This document shows positions 42,897 through 52,026 of a stretch of DNA of 64,000 bases, piece after piece. Within the stretch, counting starts at the first letter, position 1. Each line of letters starts with the position of its first letter. Origin of the DNA: Draconibacterium aestuarii (GTDB taxonomy: Bacteria; Bacteroidota; Bacteroidia; Bacteroidales; Prolixibacteraceae); the NCBI GenBank assembly GCA_026671195.1, contig JAPOHD010000029.1:88342-152341 (forward strand), written 5' to 3'. A model generated the notes under the pieces. It worked only from the letters and a program-made list of their open reading frames with translations. It searched no databases and was not told the DNA's origin. The translations under genes and the position numbers were made by a program.

Positions 42897-45392
42897 TTAT
42901 ATTTTAAAAAATTTAAAGGATTGAACACCTCCCTTTTCAATCACTTTTAAATAATACATTCCTGAATTCAGGCTTGAAATATCAACCTGGTCATTTACAT
43001 TGTTCTCAATTTTCACAAACTGACCACTGGCGCTAAAAACAGCCACTGATGCAGGTGTACTTAACGGCTTTGAAAAATGAATGGTATTGTTACCTGGATT
43101 AGGATAAAGAAAATTGGGAGGCTTAATATTTTCTTTTATTGTATTCACACTTGTTGCAATTTTATTGTCAGACAGGATTGAGATTCCTGCATCAATGTAC
43201 TGTCCTCCTGCAGTTTGTTTGCAATGGATGGCAATGGTATTCTGACTATTCGATTTTAAGGCATTAAATGCTGCAGTAGTTACCGGTACCGTTATATAAC
43301 CAGCGGTCCATCCACTCAAAGTTGCAGCCCATTCACCATTAATATACACATCACAATCTTCGTCGTGATGAATATTAAGAACAATATTTTCCTTATTCAA
43401 TGAACTAATATCGCCCAGTTCAAAATTCTGCCTCATCCATATATCAGACGAATTCCAGATTGTACTTATCACTGCTCCCGGAGTTCCCATTGTTCCAAAT
43501 CCTGCAAGTCCTGTTTTCCAGGCATAATCATCAAAATTTTCAAGATACCAGTCTTGCGGAGGTGTATCAATGGTATATCTCCAGTTTTTCCATTCAACTT
43601 TTGCATTTGGCAGTAAATGCGACATGTAAATATCTTGTTCTATAACTTTTCGGTTTGCGTTGTAAAGGCGTGTAACATCCGCTTTAGCCAGGCGGTCGTA
43701 GGTCATTAATCCGTTTAGTTCGATTTCCACATCCGTTATTTCGGTATAAACAGCCGCACTTAATCCCTGGTTGGTTTTATACAATGTAAGCTGGTCGATA
43801 TACTTCTCGTAATCTGCCAGCAACTTTTCCGGATCGGGCACCGTTACATAACCAAAATAATCGTTACTCCATTTATGGTCATCCACCGCCAGACCAATTC
43901 CGCCGTATTCGCCACATACGATTGCCTGACTGCTGCTTTCGGGGCAAACAGGAGCCGGATAGTTATGCAAATCGAGAACATGCCCTGCTCCTTTCCAATC
44001 GCCTCCACTTCCCTGGTTTACCCACCGGCTAGGATCGAGTTGTTTCACCATATTCACCAATTCTTCCGTATTGTGCTGCCCCTGAAATTCATTAAAAACC
44101 ACCCACATTACAATACTCGGGCTGTTCCAATGGTTTTCAACCATTTGGGTTAACTCATTTTTAAAAGCGGCCTGTTCAATTGGCTGCGGATTAGAAGTAT
44201 AGGAATTTATTGAAGGCATATCCTGCCACACCATCAGACCCAATTTATCAGCCCAGTAATACCAACGCTGCGGCTCAACTTTAATGTGTTTACGCACCAT
44301 GTTAAAGCCAAAAGCCTTTATCATTTCTATGTCAAATTTCAATGCTTCCTCGGTTGGGGCAGTATATAATCCATCGGGCCAAAATCCCTGATCGAGAGGT
44401 CCCATTTGAAATAAAAACTCGTTGTTCAAATACAACTTCTGAATACCATTCTCTTTATTGGTCGATATTTTCCGCATTCCAAAATAGCTGCCAGCCGAAT
44501 CAAGTTTTTCATTGTTTTGAAGAAGCGTTATTTCCAGATCGTATAAGAACGGATTACTCGGCGACCATAATTTCTGATTCGACACCGGAATACTGAATTC
44601 CTCATTTGCAGCTCCTACAACAGTTGCAACAAGCTTATCACCGTCTTTTACTTTGGCACTTACAATTCCATTATTTTCGGATGAAGTTGATACTGTAATT
44701 TTCAGAACAGCCTCATCAATATCGGGTGTAAGTTTTATTGATTGAATGTGTGTTTCAGCTACCGGCTCCATCCAAACCGTTTGCCAGATTCCGGTACTTG
44801 AAGTGTACATAATCCCCTCCGGATTCAATGTTTGTTTACCCCGTGGAAAACCACTTTCATCCGTTGGATCAAATACACGGACAGTGAGTTCCTGTGTTCC
44901 GTCAGGAGTAAGATAATCTGTAATATCAAAACTAAAGGAATCGTATCCTCCAAAATGTTTCCCGATACTTACTCCATTCACATAAACTTCTGTTTCATAA
45001 TCGACAGCGCCAAAATGCAATAAAATCCGTTTATTATCCCAATTCGCCGGTACTACAAAATTTCGTCGGTACCACAATCTTGAATAATGTTCTTTTACGC
45101 CTGAAATGGCAGATTCTACCGGAAAAGGAACCAATATTGAACCCGATAAAGTGCCATTGGGCAACTGCTCCTGTTGTCCGGTTCCGGGCTGAAATTGCCA
45201 AACACCATTGAGGTTCATCCATTCTGTACGCTCCATTTGCGGACGGGGGTATTCGGGCAATGTATTATCCGGGTCCACATCACCGGCAAATTTCGTCATT
45301 AGGGGAGCTTGTTTCATTTGCCAGGTCTGAGCTTTGGCAACATTACAAACAAATAGCGAAATCAGGAGAAAAGGAAGTATTTTGTATTTCAT
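42897..45392 (-). CDS. GH2 beta-galactosidase-like enzyme with extra beta-sandwich and T9SS sorting domain
   Basis: 831 residues. Signal peptide 1-21. Residues 45-580 are a GH2 enzyme: sugar-binding domain, immunoglobulin-like domain and barrel, with acid/base E435 (VVFNEFQGQ) and nucleophile E495 (CGEYGGIGL). Residues 612-740 are an added beta-sandwich with WKTGLAGFGTMGTPG, SSDIWMRQNFEL and NTIAIHC, also seen in the DUF4965 protein of this locus. Residues 760-831 (FLYPNPGNN ... SGMYYLKV) are a type IX secretion C-terminal signal, so the protein goes to the cell surface or is secreted. It is a relative of the next gene upstream (45562) but longer. The sugar specificity is not readable. Confidence 0.92.
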   Translation of the reverse strand: MKYKILPFLLISLFVCNVAKAQTWQMKQAPLMTKFAGDVDPDNTLPEYPRPQMERTEWMNLNGVWQFQPGTGQQEQLPNGTLSGSILVPFPVESAISGVKEHYSRLWYRRNFVVPANWDNKRILLHFGAVDYETEVYVNGVSIGKHFGGYDSFSFDITDYLTPDGTQELTVRVFDPTDESGFPRGKQTLNPEGIMYTSSTGIWQTVWMEPVAETHIQSIKLTPDIDEAVLKITVSTSSENNGIVSAKVKDGDKLVATVVGAANEEFSIPVSNQKLWSPSNPFLYDLEITLLQNNEKLDSAGSYFGMRKISTNKENGIQKLYLNNEFLFQMGPLDQGFWPDGLYTAPTEEALKFDIEMIKAFGFNMVRKHIKVEPQRWYYWADKLGLMVWQDMPSINSYTSNPQPIEQAAFKNELTQMVENHWNSPSIVMWVVFNEFQGQHNTEELVNMVKQLDPSRWVNQGSGGDWKGAGHVLDLHNYPAPVCPESSSQAIVCGEYGGIGLAVDDHKWSNDYFGYVTVPDPEKLLADYEKYIDQLTLYKTNQGLSAAVYTEITDVEIELNGLMTYDRLAKADVTRLYNANRKVIEQDIYMSHLLPNAKVEWKNWRYTIDTPPQDWYLENFDDYAWKTGLAGFGTMGTPGAVISTIWNSSDIWMRQNFELGDISSLNKENIVLNIHHDEDCDVYINGEWAATLSGWTAGYITVPVTTAAFNALKSNSQNTIAIHCKQTAGGQYIDAGISILSDNKIATSVNTIKENIKPPNFLYPNPGNNTIHFSKPLSTPASVAVFSASGQFVKIENNVNDQVDISSLNSGMYYLKVIEKGGVQSFKFFKI

Positions 45393-45452
45393 GTTTTGTT
45401 CTAAAGAAGGTATAAAAGAGGAACTTCTTGCTGTTTAACCACTGACCGATTT

Positions 45453-45522
45453 GTCATTTCGACGATAGGAGAAATCCCTCCAGTTATGGAACAGATCTCT
45501 CCTCCTATGTCGTCGAAATGAC
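45453..45522. repeat. REP-like inverted repeat, GTCATTTCGACGA type, copy 2
   Basis: The left arm GTCATTTCGACGATAGGAG (45453-45471) and the right arm, which on the other strand also reads GTCATTTCGACGAC and then ATAGGAGGAGAGATC, form a long hairpin. It sits in the gap between the two GH2 genes and is the second copy of the element at 2646-2722. It could act as a transcription stop or mRNA end. Confidence 0.7.
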
Positions 45523-45561
45523 AGTTTTATATAGCCTTTCTGTCAATTTTATTAATAATTC

Positions 45562-47373
45562 CTAATCCTCTAGAGAATTTACAATCTTCTGATTAATCTC
45601 CTTTATTCTGTTTTCCTGCATTTTAATCACTTTGCGGTCGTAGGTCAAAAAACCATTGATTTCACCTTCCACGTCAGTGGTTTGTGTATATACGGCAGCT
45701 GAAAAACCCGATTTAACCATTTTGTACAACTGCTCTGCATATTTCACATATTCATCGGTAGTTTCTTTCGAATTTTTAAACTGAACGTAACCCCAGTTCT
45801 TATCTGTTTTCCACAAATGACCTTCCAGAGCCAGGCCAATACCACCGTACTCGCCCAAAACGGTTGCACGCTGCGCGTCGTACAAATACATATCCGGACC
45901 GGGATAGTTATGTAAATCCAATATATCGCCGGTAGTGTAAAAATTTCCACCACTGGCAGGATTTACCAAACGACTTGGATCATAAGCTTTTGTCCACTCT
46001 GCAATTTCCTCGGTTTTAAACTGTCCCCAGGCCTCGTTAAACGGTACCCAAACCACAATCGATGGATACGAATACAGATAATCCATAATTCCTTTCCACT
46101 CGGTACGGTAATTGGCTTCCGACTCAGCACTTCTAATCAGCTCGGTTCCATTAAAATACTGGTGGTTTTGCCAGCGTGGAGAACGATCGCCACTTGGCAT
46201 GTCCTGCCAAACCAGAATTCCCATTTTATCGCAATGTGTGTACCAGCGGGCAGGCTCAACTTTTACGTGCTTGCGAATCATGTTAAAACCAAAGTCTTTT
46301 GTTTTTTGGATGTCGTATTTCAAAGCTTCATCAGTTGGAGCTGTGTATAATCCATCGGGCCACCAACCCTGATCAAGAGGTCCAAACTGAAACTGGTCTT
46401 TGTTATTTAACTGCATACGAACAATGCCGTTTTCATCGCGTTTTGTTGAAATTTTACGCATGGCAAAGTAGCTGTTCACTTCATCAACCACTTTCCCGTT
46501 ACTCATCAGTTTAATTTTCAAATCATACAAAAACGGATTTTCAGTATCCCATAAATTGGCATTGGGAATTGAAAGTTCGAGCGCCTGAGTTGCAGATGCT
46601 TTTCCACTGGCAATTTGTTTGTCTCCATCAAATACAAGCACTTCATACAAATCGGCATACACTGTGTTTGCTGAAATCAATTCAACTGAAACCCGGTTAT
46701 TGTCGATATCAGCTGTAGTACGCACGTTTTCGATGTATTTATCGGCAACAGGCTCTAACCAAACAGTTTGCCAGATTCCGGTTACAGGAGTGTACCAGAT
46801 TCCTTCGGGATTACTCACCTGTTTTCCGCGTGGTTGAAATCCTTTATCCGACGGATCCCATACTTTCACCACAATTTCCTGTTCGCCTGATTTATTTAGA
46901 AACGGCGTAACATTAAACGAAAACGGGGTATAACCACCTTTATGCTTCCCCACTTTAATGTCGTTGATATAAATTTCCGATTTCCAATCAACGGCTCCAA
47001 AGTGCAGTAAAACTTTTTTTCCTTTCCAGTTTGAAGGCACAGTAAACGAACGTTTGTACCACAATTCGTTTTCGCCACCTACCGTTTTCTGAACTCCGGA
47101 AAGACTCGATTCAACAGCAAAAGGAACCAAAATTTCGCCCTCGTATTTTTCGGGTTGTGCTGTACCTGCTTTTATAATGGCATACTCCCAAAGTCCATTT
47201 AGATTCTGCCAATCGCCACGCTCCATAATAGGCCGTGGATATTCGGGCAACACATTGTTTATATCTATTTTTTCGGCCCAGGCGGTTTTTATTTTCTCAC
47301 CAGCCGGTTTCCATTGCGCAAAGGCATTAATTAATAATAATCCTAAAAATAGGACAGCTAATTTTCTCTTCAT
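45562..47373 (-). CDS. GH2 beta-galactosidase-like enzyme
   Basis: 603 residues, signal peptide MKRKLAVLFLGLLLINAFAQ. Domain order is sugar-binding, Ig-like and barrel; acid/base E447 (VPFNEAWGQ) and nucleophile E508 (LGEYGGIGL) are present. It aligns with residues 20-580 of the neighbouring GH2 (for example LQFGPLDQGWWPDGLYTAPT against LFQMGPLDQGFWPDGLYTAPT), so the pair is a duplication, but it lacks the added beta-sandwich and the T9SS domain. It is therefore probably periplasmic, while its twin is on the surface. It lies 41 bases downstream of the GH127-type gene. Confidence 0.92.
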   Translation of the reverse strand: MKRKLAVLFLGLLLINAFAQWKPAGEKIKTAWAEKIDINNVLPEYPRPIMERGDWQNLNGLWEYAIIKAGTAQPEKYEGEILVPFAVESSLSGVQKTVGGENELWYKRSFTVPSNWKGKKVLLHFGAVDWKSEIYINDIKVGKHKGGYTPFSFNVTPFLNKSGEQEIVVKVWDPSDKGFQPRGKQVSNPEGIWYTPVTGIWQTVWLEPVADKYIENVRTTADIDNNRVSVELISANTVYADLYEVLVFDGDKQIASGKASATQALELSIPNANLWDTENPFLYDLKIKLMSNGKVVDEVNSYFAMRKISTKRDENGIVRMQLNNKDQFQFGPLDQGWWPDGLYTAPTDEALKYDIQKTKDFGFNMIRKHVKVEPARWYTHCDKMGILVWQDMPSGDRSPRWQNHQYFNGTELIRSAESEANYRTEWKGIMDYLYSYPSIVVWVPFNEAWGQFKTEEIAEWTKAYDPSRLVNPASGGNFYTTGDILDLHNYPGPDMYLYDAQRATVLGEYGGIGLALEGHLWKTDKNWGYVQFKNSKETTDEYVKYAEQLYKMVKSGFSAAVYTQTTDVEGEINGFLTYDRKVIKMQENRIKEINQKIVNSLED

Positions 47374-47414
47374 TTTAATCTGTTGTTATTTAGTTGATTG
47401 AAATTTTTCTATTC

Positions 47415-49421
47415 TTATTTTTGATAAACAGGGAATTGAGAAATCCTTAAAGTTGTGCAACCGTAAGGGATTAATTCTATTTGTTCTTCGGTATCTTCTA
47501 CCAGACGATAAGGCCACGCCGGCGACGGAGTTTTTGCAGCCATATTTTTTTCTTCCTGCCAAAGCGGCATCCGACGGGCTTTTGTAGTAAGCTTAATCGG
47601 TGCGTTTTCCAGGTTCCACGGATTGGCTTCTACCTTATCGGCCACTTCAATTTTAAAATCTGAATTGCGAACCGTTTGTTCCCAAATGGCATAATTCCAG
47701 GGCGATTTGTGTAGTACTTCCCAAAAAGTATCATCGTATTTATCGTTTGTAACTTCACGCCATTCTTCTTTAATTTTTAATGCATACACCAGTGGCCCGC
47801 GCTCAATTCCCAGCGACATTTCGTGCCAGTACGAAAACCTGAAATCCATGCTTAGATTTAATTCCACTTTATCGCCCGATTTCCATTTACGATCTAAAAC
47901 TACAATGCCATTTTTAGGGATTACTTCCTGAACCGTTCCGTTAACAGTTATTTTTGCCGATTTGCACCACTCTGGAATGCGCAAATGAAACGGAAAACTC
48001 ACCTCATCGGCCGTTTCAATTTTGAAGTTGATCTTTTCTTTGAACGGGTAATCCGTAGTTTCGGTGATTGTAATTTGCTGTCCACCGGCTACTTTTGCAG
48101 TAACTTTTGTGGGTCCGTAAACAAGCGCTGCAATTCCGTTATCGGCAGTTGCATACCAGGTGTTTTGTACAAATTTTGGCCAGCCCTGGTGCATATTTGT
48201 TAAACAACAAGGGTAACCGGTTGTCGTTCCAAATACGTTTCTTCCTTCACGATCGTTAAAGAAATTACGCTCATCGTCGCTTACTTTTATTTGATTTGCC
48301 TGCTGAAAATATTGTTTGCGCATATAATCGTCGGTGCTTTGGGTAGGCAATACGTTGTAAGCAATTTTCTCCAAATAGTCGGCATAATAAACATCGCCGG
48401 TAATCGGAATACTATTTTCGAAACAAAACATCATTTCAACAGCCGAACACAATTCCGATCCCTGCGTTGGATCGTTACCGTGCAAACGCTCGTCGCCACC
48501 ATACATGCCGTTTACAAAACCGTGCACATCTTTTAATGACGCAAGTCCCTTCTTCACCGATTCTAGGTATTTTCCCTCCGGATGCTGCTGATAATAAACG
48601 ATCGGCTCTTTTAATCCCTGCGCTACATTTACACAGTGCAAATCGGGTAATGGATTCAGTTTTCGAATCATGTCGCCGGCATATACATTTGTCCAGTCAA
48701 AAGTCTGCTCATGAATAATTTCTGCTAAATCAAGCAAAAATTTATCGCCGGTAATATTGTACAGCCAGTAAACTACAGCAAGATTGTCTCCTCCCCTGCG
48801 ATTAGCCCAGTATGTTACATAGCCCAACTCGTTTTCAGGAAGCATTTTTAACTGGTACTTAAAGTAGTTAGTCATTAATGTTATCACGCGTGCATCGCCG
48901 GTTGCGGTGTAATATTGTTGCAATACTTTCAGCATCACCATCTTTGGCCACCAGTCGTTGCGCATACCTTGCTGAGTACCGGGAATTCGCTTATACCCTT
49001 CAGGTAATGGTTGTGGCCCGAAATAACCATCTTCCTGTTGATTATTGATGCTCCACTCTATCCATTTTTGAGCTTTTGCTTTCAATTCCTCATCGTCTAA
49101 CAGGTAAGCCAGCGGCACCAAACCGTCGAGCCAGTAGGGACCACGCTCCCAACCATCGCCGGTTCCGCCAAGCCAGCCGTTATTATCGCCACACACTACT
49201 TCGTAAATGCTGTCGAGGCGACCGGTTAATCCGTCACGTTGGATTTTCAACATTTCATGTAAAAATCCTTCAGCTTTTACGGCTCCCAAAGGGAGTGCAG
49301 TATAGGGTTGCGTAACCAACGGTGCCTGGTTGGTAATATAATGGCTGTTTCGTTTCTCTTTTCCGAAAGATGAAAAAGAGATCAGAATCAGGCCAAGGCA
49401 AAGTAGTGGTAATTTTTTCAT
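47415..49421 (-). CDS. GH127-clan (DUF1680) glycoside hydrolase, probable beta-L-arabinofuranosidase
   Basis: 668 residues with signal peptide MKKLPLLCLGLILISFSSFG. A (alpha/alpha)6 barrel with the DUF1680 pattern (GWLGGTGDGWERGPYWLDGLVPLAYLL). The zinc-bound active site of GH127/GH146 seems conserved: E323-x-C325 (GSELCSAVEMM) and C405-C406 (GYPCCLTN), as in the cysteine-glycosidase mechanism of HypBA1. The protein differs clearly from the other GH127 of the locus and may belong to a different family of the clan (for example GH146 or an unassigned DUF1680 group). It lies within a tightly spaced run with GH43 genes (15 bases). Confidence 0.88.
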   Translation of the reverse strand: MKKLPLLCLGLILISFSSFGKEKRNSHYITNQAPLVTQPYTALPLGAVKAEGFLHEMLKIQRDGLTGRLDSIYEVVCGDNNGWLGGTGDGWERGPYWLDGLVPLAYLLDDEELKAKAQKWIEWSINNQQEDGYFGPQPLPEGYKRIPGTQQGMRNDWWPKMVMLKVLQQYYTATGDARVITLMTNYFKYQLKMLPENELGYVTYWANRRGGDNLAVVYWLYNITGDKFLLDLAEIIHEQTFDWTNVYAGDMIRKLNPLPDLHCVNVAQGLKEPIVYYQQHPEGKYLESVKKGLASLKDVHGFVNGMYGGDERLHGNDPTQGSELCSAVEMMFCFENSIPITGDVYYADYLEKIAYNVLPTQSTDDYMRKQYFQQANQIKVSDDERNFFNDREGRNVFGTTTGYPCCLTNMHQGWPKFVQNTWYATADNGIAALVYGPTKVTAKVAGGQQITITETTDYPFKEKINFKIETADEVSFPFHLRIPEWCKSAKITVNGTVQEVIPKNGIVVLDRKWKSGDKVELNLSMDFRFSYWHEMSLGIERGPLVYALKIKEEWREVTNDKYDDTFWEVLHKSPWNYAIWEQTVRNSDFKIEVADKVEANPWNLENAPIKLTTKARRMPLWQEEKNMAAKTPSPAWPYRLVEDTEEQIELIPYGCTTLRISQFPVYQK

Positions 49422-49436
49422 TGGTGTAAGTTCTGA

Positions 49437-50429
49437 CTATTTTATAGGCCGGGCCTGCACGCCTTCAAAGGTAATTTTTACCGGTTTTATAAATCCTTCA
49501 TCATCAAAGTACATCCTGTCGATACAGGTTTCGCGGTGGTTTCCGTCGGTTTCACCCAGTGGTCTGCGATGATAAACAATGTAATATTCGTCGGTTCCGG
49601 GAACATGGATTACCGAGTGGTGTCCGGCGCCTGTTGCTACATCCGGGTCCTGCTTCAGAATCTTCCCAACACGTTCAAATGGTCCGAATGGCGAATCGGC
49701 AATGGCATAGGCCACACTGTAATCAGGGCCGGTCCAGCCACCTTCGCTCCACATAAAATAATATTTCCCGTTACGGATAAACATAAACGGGCCTTCCACA
49801 TAACCTTCGGGTGTAATTTCTTTGAAAGTTTCACCATCTTCAAAGGGAACAAATCCAGTAAAATCGTCCTTCATTTTTACAATATTGCAATGCCGCCATC
49901 CGCCGAAAATCATGTAATACTGGCCGTCTTTATCGTGAAAAACAAACTGGTCGATAGGCTGTGCGCCATTGTAAAATTTATCGATTAACGGTTTTCCCAG
50001 GTAATCTTTATACGGACCTCCCGGAGTATCTGCAACACCAACCCCAATACCGCCTTCTTCCTCATCGCTCTGAATATCGTTGGCCGCAAAAAACAGGAAG
50101 TATTTTCCGTCTTTTTCAATAATGGCAGGTGCCCACATGGCACGCCACGCCCACTTTACTTCTGTAGTATCGATAATTCGTTCATGCTTTTCCCAGGTCA
50201 CAAGGTCTTTTGACGAGAAAGCATCCATAAAAACCTGATCGTTGTACGGTGCCGAATAAGTAGGGTAAATCCAGTATTCATCGCCAAAAACAATTCCTTC
50301 GGGATCGGCATACCAGCCTTCAAAAACCGGATTGTGATTATTGCCTGTTCTCTTTTGTGCAAAACTGTTCGAGACCGAGCACACAAAACCAAATGCCAGA
50401 AAAAAAGTTAAATATTTGTTGATTGCCAT
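49437..50429 (-). CDS. GH43 glycosidase (arabinofuranosidase/xylosidase type)
   Basis: 330 residues, signal peptide ending SFAQ. A single five-bladed propeller with the GH43 triad: D42 (WYADPEGI), D160 (QPIDQFVF) and E212 (YVEGPFMF). There is no accessory domain. GH43 enzymes remove alpha-L-arabinofuranose or beta-D-xylose, or cut arabinan; which one is not decidable here. The following and preceding genes are 15 bases away on both sides. Confidence 0.9.
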   Translation of the reverse strand: MAINKYLTFFLAFGFVCSVSNSFAQKRTGNNHNPVFEGWYADPEGIVFGDEYWIYPTYSAPYNDQVFMDAFSSKDLVTWEKHERIIDTTEVKWAWRAMWAPAIIEKDGKYFLFFAANDIQSDEEEGGIGVGVADTPGGPYKDYLGKPLIDKFYNGAQPIDQFVFHDKDGQYYMIFGGWRHCNIVKMKDDFTGFVPFEDGETFKEITPEGYVEGPFMFIRNGKYYFMWSEGGWTGPDYSVAYAIADSPFGPFERVGKILKQDPDVATGAGHHSVIHVPGTDEYYIVYHRRPLGETDGNHRETCIDRMYFDDEGFIKPVKITFEGVQARPIK

Positions 50430-50444
50430 ATTTTTAGGTTTAAT

Positions 50445-52004
50445 CTATTTATAGTTATAATTTATTTTTAATTCAGAAAAGCGGAACGAGCTGTCCTCTT
50501 TTCCCTGAACAATAAAACCAACACGCGGCGAATAGCCCCACTGAGCAATGTATGTACCGTCAACCTGGTATTCATCTCCTACCTTAACAGGAACCCAGTC
50601 TGTGCCATTATCCGACCAATAGAATTGAAAGTAGCGTCCGTTAACAGCTTCATATTTTAAAAATACCGATCCGGTTTCATTAATTTGTTCCTCGGCCAAA
50701 ATTTGTTTTTCACCATTCTTTAATTGATCCAGCACAAGTTTTGACTTATTTACAGTCAAAGTCAGGAAATTCGTTTCATTACTGTAAACTCCAATCCCAC
50801 TCCATTCATCGCCCGAAATAACTTCTGCCGACAAATCATAATTTCCGGTTTTTGGTCGCAATCCCAAAAAACTGACACCATCCCGTTTTGGATTTATTGT
50901 TAGTTCGCCATTTGCCACCTTAATTTTTGGTTCCTGATAATTGATGTCCCGGGCCCAGAAAAACAGATTTTTATCGGTCAAAAAATCATCTTCGAAAACG
51001 GTATCTATTTTTTGCGTGGTATTTGGGAAAGGCACCGGAGCACTTACCGAAGCTGTACCATTTTTAAAATAAGGCCATCCTGTTTCTTCATTCCAAAACA
51101 TTTCGTCGAGCATTCCCTGTCTTCCGATGTATTCAAAATCAGTGGCATTGTATGAATGATACATGTAAAAATAGCGTTTGTCGGCTGTGCTAACCAGAGT
51201 TCCGTGACCGGTACAACGCCACACTTCACCGCCTTGCAAAATGGGTTCAGGAAATTGCTCCCAGCCTGTTCTTAAATTTTTAGAACGGGAAACTTTAACG
51301 CGGTAATCACATCGATTGTCGCAACAACCTCCAACCGAATAAAACATATAGTAATATCCATTTCGTTTTATCAAACATTGCCCTTCGTCGCCGGCACCGT
51401 GCCAGCCTTTTTTAAAATCGGTAAGCGTAAAATGTTCTCCCACTAAATGCATTCCGTCGTCACTCAATTCCGAAGCCAGAATTTCTATATCGCGGCCCTG
51501 AGTTAAACCATAGGCTTTCCACGTAATGTAGAGCTTTTTGTCATCATCCTGAAAAATAAAGGCATCAATGGCCTCTTCGCCCCATTCTATAATAATTCCG
51601 TGGTCGGTAAAACCTTTGCGAATATCTTTTGTGGTTGCCACTCCAATGCAGGCAATTCGGTTGTCTTTTCGTTTAGTGGTGTAATACACAAAAAAAGTTC
51701 CGTCTTTGTAATAAAGCTCGGGGGCCCAAAAATCATCCGACGACCATGCCGGTGGAATATTAAAAACCGATCCTATTCTTTCCCAGTTAATAAGGTCTTT
51801 TGATTCGTAAATTGGATAATTGGGCGCAAAATCACAGCTGGTGCCGGCCGCATAATAGGTATCGCCCACCCTGATTATCGAAGGATCGGGGAAATCGCCC
51901 TTTATAACCGGATTTTTGTAATACGCCACTACCTGTTTTTTTTGTGGAGGTGCGCAAAAAGTGAGCAACAATGAAGTAATAAACAATAAACAAACTTTCT
52001 TCAT
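50445..52004 (-). CDS. GH43 lipoprotein with C-terminal beta-sandwich
   Basis: 519 residues. The signal ends LLLTFC with a lipobox-like cysteine (C17), so it is probably membrane-anchored. Propeller (about 30-320) with GH43 triad D40 (GDFPDPS), D147 (AIDAFIF) and E207 (GDEGQCL). Residues 335-519 are a concanavalin-like beta-sandwich, as in GH43 enzymes with a DUF1349-type C-terminal domain (for example FWARDINYQEPKIKVANGELTI and FYWSDNGTDWVPV). A metal-like cluster C-C-D-N-R-C follows SVGG near 225. It is in the same transcript as GH43 and GH127. Confidence 0.9.
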   Translation of the reverse strand: MKKVCLLFITSLLLTFCAPPQKKQVVAYYKNPVIKGDFPDPSIIRVGDTYYAAGTSCDFAPNYPIYESKDLINWERIGSVFNIPPAWSSDDFWAPELYYKDGTFFVYYTTKRKDNRIACIGVATTKDIRKGFTDHGIIIEWGEEAIDAFIFQDDDKKLYITWKAYGLTQGRDIEILASELSDDGMHLVGEHFTLTDFKKGWHGAGDEGQCLIKRNGYYYMFYSVGGCCDNRCDYRVKVSRSKNLRTGWEQFPEPILQGGEVWRCTGHGTLVSTADKRYFYMYHSYNATDFEYIGRQGMLDEMFWNEETGWPYFKNGTASVSAPVPFPNTTQKIDTVFEDDFLTDKNLFFWARDINYQEPKIKVANGELTINPKRDGVSFLGLRPKTGNYDLSAEVISGDEWSGIGVYSNETNFLTLTVNKSKLVLDQLKNGEKQILAEEQINETGSVFLKYEAVNGRYFQFYWSDNGTDWVPVKVGDEYQVDGTYIAQWGYSPRVGFIVQGKEDSSFRFSELKINYNYK

Positions 52005-52026
52005 TTTTATTGGTAGTTAGTGGTTA

